Source: Trichoplax adhaerens (taxonomy: Eukaryota > Placozoa > Uniplacotomia > Trichoplacea > Trichoplacidae). Taken from it: 64,000 nt of DNA. The stretch spans positions 1,799,737-1,863,736 of the forward strand of contig NW_002060952.1 in assembly GCF_000150275.1 (NCBI RefSeq), in the 5' to 3' direction. How positions within the stretch are numbered: the stretch's first letter is position 1; every line of letters starts with the position of its first letter. The position numbers and the translations under genes were made by a program. Shown here piece after piece: positions 23,618-36,098 of this stretch. The notes beneath the pieces are model-generated. The model did not search any database. It saw nothing but the letters and a program-made list of their open reading frames with translations, and was not told the origin of the DNA.

Positions 23618-26465
23618 TGCCATCAAGTAAAAAATAAAAAAATTTAAGTTAAAACTCAGCTGTTGACGAAAAGCAGATTCTTTAAATTTTGATACTGACA
23701 ATCTAAAATGCACTATTTGCTCAATTTTTGCTATTATAAATGAGTGATGGTCAATACAAATTCTTACTGCTATTCGTATTTCCATATTAGTGTAATTTGA
23801 TCTCAATACTCATCATCTAAAAATAGACTAATTTTTTAATCTCTTGCTGTCTTGGTTTTATTTTATCGTTTAAGTAAGAGAGCGGTGATTAATAGAAAAT
23901 TTTACTGCTATTCGCACGTTCCTATTAGTGAAATTGGATGTCGAAACTTGTCATCTGTAACATAATAAGGTTCGATCCTTTCGTCTTGTCAATTTTTATC
24001 CTGTACAGACATCTGATCATGCTATCATTCTTAGTAATAATCCTCAATTATTTATTGTTGTTATTGTCGTCACTTCTTTATCAATTATCTCCTATTCATA
24101 TACTGTACATGTCTTGATAAATCAAACTTTGTCAAGATTCCTTTGTTAATTAGTATAACAATTATCTTTTCCGATGGGCGACATAACCGGTCATGGCCAT
24201 TATGCAATAAAATTATTAGTTATCGTTAAATTTATTTTTCTGTCTGTTTGTATCGCTTACCAATTAATCTCTTGAATATACTAGTATGAAGCAAGAAATT
24301 GGTCGTGCAATTCGTTTACATGCTTTTTCATGCTTTGGAAGGTACTTTTATGTATTTTAAGCAATTTCTACATTTGTCCCTATTTTGAAATCGCTCCTGT
24401 AAAATTTAGAAATACTACAGTGCCGTTGATAAAAGACTTAGCTTGATCATGGACCAAGCAAGAAAAATGTCGAATATTGTTAATTCACACTAGCTAAAAA
24501 TAAAAAAGACATGATATCTGCTAAAACTATTTTCAATTGAGCCAACTTTTACTTCAATTACTGTATTTTGTAAATAAATCTCGAGTATAGTATCTAACAT
24601 TGACATATCCCTCTATGTACTTAATCCTGACTCTCTATGATGTATTGTGTTGGGAGAAATTTGTATTATCTCTGTGTAATCTATTACTCAGTCCACGAAT
24701 AAAAACCGACCTACTGTAAAATCTGATCATCTATATGATCTTCTGGTATCTCTAATACTGCATCTATGAATTGATGTTGTTCATTTCCCTGACACTGATT
24801 ATAAATGTTTCGATTTTTAAAGTAATCCTATGAAGTAATACAGTAATTACTTTTATTAAGGCCATTAAGCTGATTTCTTACTGTCATTTACTCATTTTAT
24901 TTTCATTCCTTGTAAACTCGATTCTATAACAGTCGAGTTAAAATATTGCAACCATCCACCTTAGTGAGACAAGCGATGAATGTTATCCATTAAACTGCAG
25001 CATTATAGTACGTTTCATTATGATCAATCATGGTTTTAACAAACTGGTGTATCTCTTAGTGGCATCTTGACTTTTGCATCTCAGTATTATATACTCTACC
25101 CATGCATAAGCGTGCAGTAAAGGTATCTAAGCTGCCGCTTTCATTTTACAGTATAGTTGCCTATTTTTCACTCTAGCTACATATCCAATTTCTTGTTTTC
25201 CTCTACGTTAGCCAAAAGTATAAGGAGCAACTATAGGCTTGAATATCGAACTATTTATCAGGTAGTGGTCTTTCAAGTAACGATATATCCAACTACTGTA
25301 TAGCCAACAACTATCATAGCAAGAACTCATCGTAAGTAGGAAACTGGTCGAGTAGAGTTAATCAGTTTCATAACATACGTAGTACTATACAGTGTACAGT
25401 ATCATTAGCTGATAGCTTTGGTTCATGAAGCCAAAATTTTAACTATCTACTAATAATTTATTATTGTCGGATAGTTAGATAGTTAATGGACTGTCTAGTT
25501 ATTCGATAGTTGTCAGCACAGAGTAGTATGATCCTTCAATTGAGTGTTTGGAGTACCGTAGTTACAGTAGATGATAATGATGCACTTTGAAAATTTTGAA
25601 GCCTAATACTAGATTAGTTTCTATGAAATATGATTCAATTTACTTACTGTTAAAATTAAGCATGTTAAATGTATTTATTTTCAAGATTTTAATGCGTCAA
25701 AAATTGGGAAATTTCCTTAGTATAATATAGCAAAGCTGGTATACGCTACTATTAAAACGTATAGAATCGTAATACGAAAGAAAAGCGAATGTTATGGCGT
25801 TAGCCTTTTTTGCAAAGGAGACAAGCCTGTCGATTAGTACTATAGTAGGCATCTTTAGCTCTCATACGTTACTTTACATTCAGTATTTTAAAACACTATA
25901 CGGCTGTTAAAAAATTCTACATGTATTGTAAAATGAAAATGTATGTAATGGGAAGTTGCACGAGGAGAACTGTTTTAATTGCGCTGCAAATGTATCGTAA
26001 GACATAGAGACGACTGTAATTATAATTTTTGCCTTGATACATAACTACTATAAAAAGGGAAGAAACGGGACAGGAAATAGCTGCCATAACAAAAGAGTTG
26101 AAAGACTGACGATCATTTATCCAGTCATTCTGCTGTCATAGAAATCGAAGTTGGTCTAAGGCCATAATATCTTTCAACTACAAACCTAACGTAGTAGCCA
26201 TGAGGCTATTACAACCATACTTCATAAAATCTTCCTAGCAGCTAAATGTGCCTGTAGACTTTCCGAGTCTATGCCAGACACAATGACCACCATTTTGGAT
26301 GAATGAATAACCTCTTATTGTGATGATACATGCAGCCACTTTATTAATTAGCAAAACTACGACTATTTCTAGATTAGACTTGTCAACTGACCACGACATC
26401 GCATAAGGTCTGTAGTAAATAGTATGTCGGTAATGACAAATGATTACATTAGTTTCTATTTACAG
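23618..26465. other. Gene-free stretch with minor repeats
   Basis: AT-rich. Contains a diverged ~70-bp direct repeat, 23744-23818 and 23885-23956, sharing TTACTGCTATTCG and a YCATCT end. It also has a GTAC dyad (ATACAGTGTACAGTAT, about 25388-25403). A short charged frame, TIKREETGQEIAAITKELKD then stop (26048-26110), might be a coding relic. No gene is supported. Confidence 0.5.
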
Positions 26466-26598
26466 TTCACGTTTTACCGGCATTCCGAAGTGGGAAATAA
26501 GTGATGATAGCTATGACCGTTTCACCGCCGATGATTTTACCATCAGGGAGATCTATGGATATGTAGTGCAGCACTCAAAAACAGATCATGTTTTGTAG
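26466..26598 (+). pseudogene. Isolated exon-like fragment, unknown family
   Basis: Behind an acceptor-like TATTTACAG the frame reads SRFTGIPKWEISDDSYDR, then FTADDFTIREIYGYVVQH, and stops at 26596-26598. It is richer in GC and charged residues than its surroundings, which suggests a terminal exon or a coding relic. No neighbouring exon could be joined to it and I do not recognise the sequence. Confidence 0.3.
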
Positions 26599-28590
26599 AT
26601 TAAATCATCGGTTTCATCAATAGATATCTACTACCACTGGATAGGTTATTTCTTAGATATAGTATCGTACTATATTCTAAATTGGACTCCTAGAACTTCC
26701 TTTCAATTTAACCATCAAGAAGTACTTTGCCTAGATAAGCATACAGATTGCCTGCCGATATTTGTATAGAGGAATAATCTGCTCTATTCTAGCAATGATT
26801 TGTAGCCAGGGGTTAACAGTCATACTTTATGTATACGTATTATCTCTAGATGTACTAAATATTAACGCCATGGTCTACCTCTTTCAACGGGTAAAATTGG
26901 CATAGATACATTTCTATAAAATTCAGCTGTTTTCTATGTCTATATCCTACACGGGAATCTTAACAGTAGTAGGCCAGTAATGTGGTTCATAACGAAATAA
27001 TAAGCAGGAAAACAATCGAAGTACAGTCATTACGGATACTAGAAGAGTACGGATTCAAATGCTGTATTCCACTCTACCATATATACAGTATTCCCCTAAG
27101 TACTAAGCAAGAATTAAAATCATCGGATGCAACGAGACATACTCAATTTCTATATTTTAAACTAGTTTTCAAAGATTTATAATATCGTCTTTTAAAAATT
27201 TTATATAAAATTATGAAGCCGTAATCAATAGATTTGAAACGTATACTCCAATATTCCGCCTGTTGTTAAAGGTATATGAGCGTATAAATGAACTATAATT
27301 TGTTCTTTAAATGATTTGCCCACCCTAGTGTTGAGATGACATTAATCCAGTACTGTAGTAGCGCTTATTGTTACAGCCCATACGCTAATAATATGTCGTC
27401 AGAAACCAATTTTGAGTAAACGTTCTACTCTTAAATGTTAACTATTATTTGCGTTAACATAAGACTAATATAATGTAATTTAGCTACGATTTGCCTATTG
27501 AAAGATTTGCCCACCCTTGTCTTGCAATGACGTTAATACAGTATTGTACTAGCGTTTATTATAATATTAATTTATCCAGCCCATATAACATGTCGTCAGA
27601 AACCAATTTCGGTCAGGCATCCAGCTTTGAAATCTTAACTATTATTTGATTAGGATACTGTCTATTGTTTACAAATTGCTAATTACTATCGATCTATGAT
27701 TGTGCCTTTACTGCTATTGTTCTCTACTAACTTTAGCATGAACCTTATCAAGAAAGGATATAACCTTTCACAGTTTTGCAGCTAGGGTAAAGTGCTAGCT
27801 ACTGCAATGATGTTTTAAACGGTCGTTAAGAGCTATTATTAACGTTACACCTTTCTACAATTTATATTTATAGTATACCAGTAACGAACAATAAATTGAT
27901 AATTTATCCATAGCTAGATCGACCTTTGTATGCTAATTTCAACGCCTTCGTTCTCACTTTGTTCGTGTTATCTCTAATTGTTTTAATAACAAAAAGCAGT
28001 TTTAGATTGTTTCATGTACAAGCTTGAAGATAGCAAGCATAGATTTACGAAACAATAATTAAAACGTCTTGAATAAGATAGCATTTAGGGATAATAGGCG
28101 TACAAATTGAATCATGTAGACTAAGAGGCTGAATTAACAATCACGGCAACAAGACAATTATAGAATTGTAGTTCTAAAGAATCGCATAAATTCTGTGTAC
28201 CAATAACTAATCAATCACCATGACAATTAACGACTTAAAACTATGAGAATGCAAATTAAGTTTGATGAGTAACCATCAACATTCCGGCGCTAATACAACA
28301 AAAGATTACATCCTATTATATATATTATGTTTCGTAATTGAATATATTCCTCGGCCCTTGCCGATTGTCAGTCATAAATTAATCGTCAATTTTTTCGTCA
28401 CTTTGTTAAAACAGACATATGTTGCATCTGAGCGAGAAACATTTAATTAACGAAGAAGTTATATTCCATTCCAAGTGATCTTAGAAAAGTGCAATTTCTT
28501 TTCAATTAAATCACACATTTTTATTGGCCGTGGTCTTAAGTAGCAGCACATATTCGAAAATTACCATTCTAAATTATTACAGTTACCAGG
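26599..28590. other. Gene-free stretch upstream of the first GPCR
   Basis: No gene recognised. The frames at 26982-27182 and 28262-28450 look AT-driven. Holds the tandem duplication at 27313-27648. A TTATTACAG acceptor-like site (28574-28582) just before the GPCR start could be the end of a 5' UTR intron. Confidence 0.5.
27313..27648. repeat. Tandem duplication, two ~140-bp copies
   Basis: Copy 1 is 27313-27451 and copy 2 is 27504-27648. Both begin GATTTGCCCACCCT, contain TGACRTTAATMCAGTAYTGTA and ATGTCGTCAGAAACCAATTT, and end near TTAACTATTATTTG. Copy 2 has a short insertion of TATAATATTAATTTATC type. No coding content was seen. Confidence 0.85.
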
Positions 28591-29649
28591 ATGTCCCTAA
28601 GAATAGGTTATAGCATTTTTCTTGGCGTTTTTTATATAGTCCTTATGATTATTGCTATTCCCGGCAATACTTTAATACTATGGATGACTTTCAGCAATAA
28701 ACAATTACGTACGCCGACCAATTTACTCGTTAGTAATTTAGCAATTGGCGGTTTAGTTATTGCTATTTTTGCTATACCTTTTCGAATATGGTCGTCTTTT
28801 AATTTTAGTAGCTATCCGTTTTCATTGGCAACTTGTCGTTTTGAAAAAATGATTCCGTTATCAAGTATAATGGCCATTACATGCACTCTGTGTATCATTT
28901 GCGTGGATCGTTTTATTGCTGTGGTTTATCCCGTTAAGCATCATCTAAAAATGACTGCACTGAAAGCCTATATACTCATACCTACGATTTGGATTGTCTC
29001 AATAGCCTCATTTATACCATATGCAACCTTTAATATTTTATATAACTATTTTGGCACAATCTTTTGCATCCCATATTGGCCTGATAATAGGGCAGTAGAC
29101 ATAGTTCTTAGTCGAAACGCAACTACTGGCGAACCTACCTCATATTTGGAATTTTCAAGGGTAATGTACTGGATATTTATTGTCGTCTTTCTTTTTTATA
29201 TACCAGCTATTATGATGACGCTTTTATATTCTATCACCGTTTTGAAAGTTAGAAGCACTATACAACCTAGTTATGGAAGCTTCAAAATGGTCAGTTCAGA
29301 TAGTAATAAAGCCAAAGTCAAACAACGAAAGCGAGTTATTAATATTATGATTGCTTGCTGCTCACTCTTTGTCTTTACAGGCTTACCTTATTATACTCTG
29401 AACATGTTGCTGGATTTACGAGTTATTACTTTACAGTCAGATGTTCGATTTGTTGTTTTCCGAACTTTAGCAGCGTTCCTTTTTACCAGTATTGCTTATA
29501 ACGCAATTATTTACGGTTATTTCAATACAACTTATCGAAAATATACTCCTTTATGGCTAAAACATATAGGAAGCGTTTTGACGTTTAAAAGATCAACAAC
29601 GATTACAAATTTATCTACAACGACGCAGCAGGAACAAATTCATTCATAG
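28591..29649 (+). CDS. Class A (rhodopsin-like) GPCR, paralogue 1 of 5
   Basis: Seven-helix plasma-membrane receptor of 352 residues in one exon; ligand unknown. TM1 carries GN at 25-26. TM2 reads NLAIGG (49-54), with Gly where the family has Asp2.50. C82 and C159 form the expected TM3-ECL2 disulfide. The TM3 end is CVDRF (104-108), so DRF replaces DRY. TM5 has a proline at 205. ICL3 is basic (KVKQRKR, 242-248). TM6 is TGLPYY (263-268), with Gly at the usual Trp6.48. TM7 is NAIIY (304-308), with Ala for the Pro of NPxxY. It is one of the two more divergent members of the cluster, together with paralogue 2. The short N-terminus without signal peptide fits small-ligand or peptide receptors. Confidence 0.95.
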   Translation: MSLRIGYSIFLGVFYIVLMIIAIPGNTLILWMTFSNKQLRTPTNLLVSNLAIGGLVIAIFAIPFRIWSSFNFSSYPFSLATCRFEKMIPLSSIMAITCTLCIICVDRFIAVVYPVKHHLKMTALKAYILIPTIWIVSIASFIPYATFNILYNYFGTIFCIPYWPDNRAVDIVLSRNATTGEPTSYLEFSRVMYWIFIVVFLFYIPAIMMTLLYSITVLKVRSTIQPSYGSFKMVSSDSNKAKVKQRKRVINIMIACCSLFVFTGLPYYTLNMLLDLRVITLQSDVRFVVFRTLAAFLFTSIAYNAIIYGYFNTTYRKYTPLWLKHIGSVLTFKRSTTITNLSTTTQQEQIHS

Positions 29650-32600
29650 TATATTATAAGGAGAATAATTACCTTATTAAAGCGTTCTGCTGTGAAAGTT
29701 TAGAGCTAAGCACATCATTAACAACATGGCTTAGTCACAGAAAGTTTTCAAACTATCGTTCTAGTGATATCTCCGACAAGCCTATTTAAAGGAATAGTCA
29801 ATGACGTCTGCAAATTATGACGATGATCTACAAGGTTGGCAATCTGTCATTGGTCATAATTGTAGTAAATCTGAATATTTGTGAAGTAAAAAGCTAGATT
29901 ATCACTAGTAATTAATTAATAACCGCAATATTTTCATTATAAAGATTAACAGAAACTTTTTTAAATCTTTAACTACTACCTTCTGTGCAAGTAAACAAAT
30001 TAAGAAGTACTATTTTTTGTTAGGAGTTATATAATTAAATGTTTATCAGTTCGTGTGTTAAATTTGACTACACAAGAAGGATAAATGTAAATCAGTTTAA
30101 GACAGTTTTTTACTCTAGCTACAAAATAACATATAAACGTATCAATATTACTAGTTTTTTGTAACGAAATATAAATAGTTGTTAGAAATATTTTTTTAAC
30201 TAGGCAATCCGGCACAAGTACGTTTACTTTGCCTCATTTAATAGCTACTCAGCACAGTAATCTAGTGTTGTAAAAAATACACAGTGTAAACATAATTTAT
30301 CTTTGCAATTTCATAGAATAAACTGTCCATTGAAACAGTCATTTATAAGCCGAATTCTAGGCCACTAACTTATATAGTGTACGTATATGTCTGCTTTAGG
30401 CATGGCTTTTATCTTTAACATCATACGATGTTATCATCTAACTACTTAAACGATAATAAAGACAAAAAACTAAACCATAAATAATCTACTCATTGCTTGA
30501 TTAGCTGGCTCTCAAATCAGAAAACCTCTCTTTAAAGCGTAGAAAATTAGTTAAAAATGCATTTGGTCAGTGCTCAATCAAAAATAAGCCTGATTACTAG
30601 CTTAATGTTCTTACTGAATCATATTTAATTACGCATTTCATTTACTGGTTACTACTGCGTTTAGGTAGTTACTTGCAGTAATAATGATGCTAATAAGACA
30701 GTTGTTCATTTTAAATTTCCCTTTCATATATGGGAAAGGGCATGATCTGCGCAGATACAACATATAAGCCTGTTTTAGGCAATGGCGATTGTGCAATTTA
30801 TATTAGTACAGTGCAAATAACATTTTGATGTACATAATGTGTTACTATCGTCTCGAATTAAGAGAGAATTTTAGCTTACTGTTTTGCAAATTTGCTATAT
30901 TCAACTGCAAATTATATCGAGCGGTCATTCCAGGAACATTCGTACTCAGAACAGGTCAATAGTTTAAGAAATAGATCCAATCTGCTATAGATCTTCATTA
31001 GTATATTACTTGAATTGATACTATCCACCTCCTATATCAAATAAAGGTTCAAGATAACTACATTAATACATAATTAATTTAATAATTATATGTTAGACCA
31101 TAATTGAGTAATCTATTGAAAATATTGTATATATGCAGTAGCTCGAAAGATAAGTACACTCTTAAATGATTTCATCAACCAATCACATAACATACTAAAG
31201 CAAAATATGTATGAATTAAACCTGCCAAAATTAGTAGAAAAACTAGTTTCGAAACTAAAATATGCCCTCGATCTAGTTTCCGATACTTTGGAATATGAGA
31301 AACCAGCACTTGCTGTAACGTATTTGCTAGGACCACATATAGAGAAGAATCTATAAAAATTTACGAGGAAAATTCAGATACAACTAGCTTATATATATTG
31401 CTGATATACATAGTTAACAAAGCGTAAATAATTACTTTATTATAACATATAATGGTTTACGGCAGGAAGTAATTCCATTGTTGGATCCTTTATAATATCT
31501 GCAGTCAAAAGAGTAACTTGATACCATATAAAGTGAAATCCTATTCTCTTACTCCCTTCAGATACAGTAATATTCTGTAGGCGATATTCTTTTACAAGTT
31601 CAGATGAGCTTGCTCTTTATACCATATATGTAAGTCCCGTTTAAAATATACTCTAGCATGTTTACAAAGAATCTACAGTGTCAATGTGTGGGATATTCTT
31701 TGACATAGCTCTTTTAGGATTTAAATATTTCTACCATTGACTGTATTGAGTCAAATAATAGAAAATTACAATCTCTATATAGGTATACTATACGGTACCT
31801 ATTAGAATTCAGCATGCACATAATCTTTTAACTAAAGAGCATATTTCTACAATTTGCTCTAAATAGCAATAATAGACAAGATAATGACATTCACTACGAG
31901 ATACCGTCTTACTACTAAGTAAATTGCTATCTAAAATGTTTAAAATAAAGATTCTACGTCTATATCAAAGTACAGTAGATACAATGGCAAGATTCATATT
32001 TCAAAGAAGTTAAACATATTTAATCTCTTTAAGGGAAACATACTTGGAAAGTAGGTACGCAATAGGGAATCGTCAAAGTAATAAAATAAAAACTATAATT
32101 TCTTATTAACTTCTTTTTATTACATAAGTTCTTCTGAGAGCAACCATGGATCATCTAGCTACAATAACGCGATCTAGATTATTACAGTAACATTCACAAT
32201 CTATATTAAATTAATGCAGAACGATTTTTCCTCTATACAATCATATCTTGTCAGTTAAGTCTCATGATTAGATCTAATCTACCATCGTGCCATCAATTCA
32301 TAATTCAATCTTCTAAGTAATATATCACAATGCAAATTTTACAATTCTTACATGTTCAGCGCTATCTATTTATGTCTTACAATTTCAATATAAATATCTC
32401 AATGGAATTGCTAGTACATTACAGTACAGTACAGTACTGTACACAGTACACGATATAAAGTTACTGAACCTCTGACAGGTCTACACGGTACGGTATAAAG
32501 TTACTGAACCTCTGTTAAATGAGCACATTATCGTAAACCGTCAGTAAAGCGACGGGAGTTTGCACTAGTAAATCTTAATCTTAGCAAAATCTGGGACTAC

Positions 32601-34949
32601 ACCACAAGATGCTGCAAATTTCAATCATAAGAATTGTGTATTGAACAGCGTACTTGATAATAATTTCTTATGTTGCAAGTTTAACAATCGCTAATGTCAT
32701 AATGCCTGTAGATTGCAATTTGACTGTAACTTTTAAAAATATTCCGTCCTTCGACAGCTGTTCATAGTACTATACAAGATGATATCCAGGTTGAGTTGGT
32801 TACGGATCAATGGTAGCATGCTCGTAGCTAGGAGTGCTGAGTGTTAGCTTGAATACAAAGACTGCTACCGATGATTTGTTAAAATTATAACACATTGCAC
32901 CTTGAACTTGCAAAGACTGTAAACTTCTGAATATATCTTAACCAAGGTTGTCTTATCCTAAATAATTAATAATCTTTGACTTTATTAATCTATTTGTGCT
33001 ATCCACACTATCAATAGATACTGCAGATTGGTATTCCTTTTAGTGAAAATTACTTCCAAATACGAGAATGTAAATCATTGCGTTATATAAAGCCTAAATT
33101 AACATTTCATATAAATTGCTATAATAGAGGATGAAATATTTTAAACTGATTGGAAACGCCTACGATCATTGGTGCTGAGATTAATCATACGATATATAAT
33201 TTAATCAACTTACTTAACTAGCTCGAGCATCAGTTATTCAATTAATTATGCTTTACTTAGCTAAGCTATAGAAGAGTATGAGTTCTTTCTGAATAAAACA
33301 AATTTTAATAAATAGATCGTATAGTAATTAGAAATTCAACTTGATTCATGATGATAATAGGAAATAATTATGCAATGTGTACTAAAAAGTCAATGATATA
33401 AAGAATATAGATTAGTAGTAATCAGTCTATTTATTAGTTACGATGTTTACTTCTTCAGTGAGAACGTTCTCAGAATTGGAGATTAATAAACAGCTAGAGG
33501 AAAAATAAATCGTTTTAATTAATCAATATTTTCCGAAGTGGCCCTTGTACTTTACAGGATAAATTTCGGTGGTATTTTCGTGGACTTTGTATGAAAATAC
33601 AAAAACAGCAAACATGCCTCTCGTATCGTCCATGTCACAAGCTCAATCGAGAAAGAAAGATATTTCTTTATTATGAGAAAGTATCCTCACTGGAGTTAAA
33701 GTAAGATGAAGTATGCTAACATATCTCTTACTTTGATAGAAATAAAGTTAACGCTGCTGCTGTAAAATTGATATGCGATGAATAAGAAATGAGAAATTAT
33801 AATACCTAATAAAAAGAAGTTGATAGCTCCTTCAAATCAATCGATATTAGCTTTCGTTGGAGGCCTAAAATATTCATCTCAATGATAGCTAAATCATTGG
33901 TAATTATTCATAAAATAACCCTAAGAAGAGTCTCGTGTAAGTAAATAACCTTTGGAGAAAGGGTAGACGATGTCAGGAATATTAATAAAATTGAACAATA
34001 AATCGATACGATGTTTGATTTTCTTTACTATTTTATTGTTTCGATATAGTCTCGGTAAGGAACGAATTGACAGCCGGTAGACTATTATAGCCAGAGTGAA
34101 GAATAATAAAGTTGATGGAATGATATTAAAGAAGTTGACTACCCGAAAATATTGAAAAGTTTGTGAGATAATATAAACCTTTACTCATCATAACCTTTTA
34201 TCATAAAATATTGAGATATAAAAGCGTGACCCATAAAGCTAATATCATTCCATTCAATTTTACAGCATAATAAGTGTCATCAATTCAAGTAAAATTAGTG
34301 ATATCATGGGGTACCAAGATAATTGTAAGATTGAGTAAATACGAATGGCAATGGATATAATAGTAATGATTATGCTAAATAGGGAGGCCAGTGTACAGAA
34401 TTATATTTACCCGTGACTATATTATATGGCATTGCATACTGATAGGATAGAACCACTAACTGTTCAAACATCCATACATAATAATTAATATAATATTTGA
34501 CATCAATTATATCGAAAAAAAATTTATTCAAGGCAAGGCATGTTAAAAGATGAAAATTCCAGTAAATAGTGTAAAGTCAACTGGGTAGATTGCATGCTTT
34601 GTTATTTTAACATGAAAGGCCTGACAGCTATTTACCAAAATAATCTAGATGCTAGAATTTAAGTAAATTTTTCGTTCTATTTTTAAGTAGTTTCTCGTAG
34701 ATTTACCTTCAGAAGATTCTGAAACTGTTTTGAATAATATTAGAGAGCCTTAAAATAATATTTAGCTGATATTTCAATCGTAAATACCATTGATTACAGT
34801 AGCATTGTCCGTTTTAAAGCCTATTTCGACAATTTTAGTACTCTTTTTTGTTACTTTCCGGCGATTTTTTTTTGCACATCTTATTAACTTCATCAGATGG
34901 TCACTCTGAGTTCTTTATTTGTTCAAGTCGGTCTACAAAATTTTTGAAA
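29650..34949. other. Intergenic between GPCR 1 and GPCR 2
   Basis: No gene recognised on either strand. Holds a GTAC palindromic tract with a 40-bp-offset direct repeat (32411-32514). The open frame of GPCR 2 extends back to a TTG at 34848 but has no ATG before 34950. An acceptor-like GATTACAG ends at 34800. Confidence 0.55.
32411..32514. repeat. GTAC palindromic tract plus 40-bp-offset repeat
   Basis: 32418-32450 is a run of overlapping dyads (TTACAGTACAGTACAGTACT, then GTACACAGTACA). It is followed by two 25-bp copies of ACGRTATAAAGTTACTGAAC...CTCTG, at 32450-32474 and 32490-32514, exactly 40 bp apart and with one difference. Confidence 0.85.
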
Positions 34950-36098
34950 ATGTCTTCTCTAGGAGCCATTAGAATATTTCTAAGTGTTGTTTATATTGGC
35001 TTAATGGTCGTCTCCATTCCTGGCAATTCATTGATTTTATGGATTACAAGCCATCACCGACATCTCCAGGCATCGACTAACTTGCTAGTTTGCAATTTAG
35101 CCTTGGCTAGCATCTTGGTTGGGATCTTACGCTTACCGTTTATTATATTTGAGCTATTAAATTCTGATATTAGTTATCCATTTACTCAATCTATGTGTCA
35201 ATTTCAAGCGCTTATATCTACAGCAAGTATCATGTGTATATCTATTACCTTAACAACGATATGTATTGATCGCTACATTGTTATCGTTCATCCTCTAAAA
35301 TTCGGATGGAAATTAAGTAAAAAGAAAACTTATATCGCTATTGCGATGAGTTGGATTATTTCCCTGATCTTTTTTGCACCATATACAAGCTTTAATATTC
35401 TTTATCAGCCCAATATCACGATATATTGCTTACCATTTTGGCCTGAAACACCATACGATATCAATTTTACCCGCATTTTAAGCAACGGTCATGAAAATTT
35501 TATAAGGCTTGAGTTATCGAAATTTTTTGTATGGCTTCTGTTTAATTTATTGGTTTTTCTTGTCCCCTCAATAATTATGTTAACATTATATTTAAAAACC
35601 ATACTTAAATTATGGTATAATACAAGTCCAAGTGATTTAAGACATAGTGATAGACGTTATCTTGATGAAATACATCGCCTTAAACAAAAACAGCATGCAG
35701 TAAAAATAGTTATTACGTGCTGTGTTGCATTCATCATCTTGAATTCCCCATATTATATTGTTACTATGCTTCTTGATTTTCAACTTTTATATATATCTAG
35801 AGTGTCACAAAGCATCCTGTTCGATGTTTTAAAAACTATAAACTATTTATCTATAGCTTACAATCCTATCATTTATGGCTACTTTAATCCTAGCTTTCGT
35901 AAGCATGCACCAAAATGGCTCTCTTGCATCAGGATTAAACAACGCTTTCAAATTCTACGTCGAAACCAAGAAGTAACATTTCATAGCACATTAAAAACTG
36001 AGCAAGCTAAGTTAGGTTTAATTGATATTTCCAATACGAAATCTGAACATGATACTAGTAAACCATGCCTATATCATTTAAATGATACAATCCAGTGA
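34950..36098 (+). CDS. Class A GPCR, paralogue 2 of 5
   Basis: 382 residues in one exon, starting at ATG 34950. The longer open frame begins at a TTG, and the paralogues support the short N-terminus (MSSLGAIRIF). Seven helices. GN is at 25-26. TM2 reads NLALAS (49-54), with Ser at 2.50. C83/C160 form the conserved disulfide. CIDRY is at 105-109. P206 lies in TM5. ICL3 contains RLKQKQHAVK. TM6 reads NSPYY (265-269), with Asn at 6.48. NPIIY is at 305-309. N-glycosylation sites NIT and NFT lie in ECL2. The C-tail (about 60 residues) is Ser/Thr-rich and contains a Cys (C325) that could be palmitoylated. Ligand unknown; G-protein coupling is inferred from DRY and NPIIY. Confidence 0.95.
   Translation: MSSLGAIRIFLSVVYIGLMVVSIPGNSLILWITSHHRHLQASTNLLVCNLALASILVGILRLPFIIFELLNSDISYPFTQSMCQFQALISTASIMCISITLTTICIDRYIVIVHPLKFGWKLSKKKTYIAIAMSWIISLIFFAPYTSFNILYQPNITIYCLPFWPETPYDINFTRILSNGHENFIRLELSKFFVWLLFNLLVFLVPSIIMLTLYLKTILKLWYNTSPSDLRHSDRRYLDEIHRLKQKQHAVKIVITCCVAFIILNSPYYIVTMLLDFQLLYISRVSQSILFDVLKTINYLSIAYNPIIYGYFNPSFRKHAPKWLSCIRIKQRFQILRRNQEVTFHSTLKTEQAKLGLIDISNTKSEHDTSKPCLYHLNDTIQ

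Noticed and set aside
34848-34949. 34-residue N-terminal extension of GPCR 2
   Set aside because: The extension opens at a TTG, has no ATG and is absent from the paralogues. The ATG at 34950 gives the matching N-terminus.
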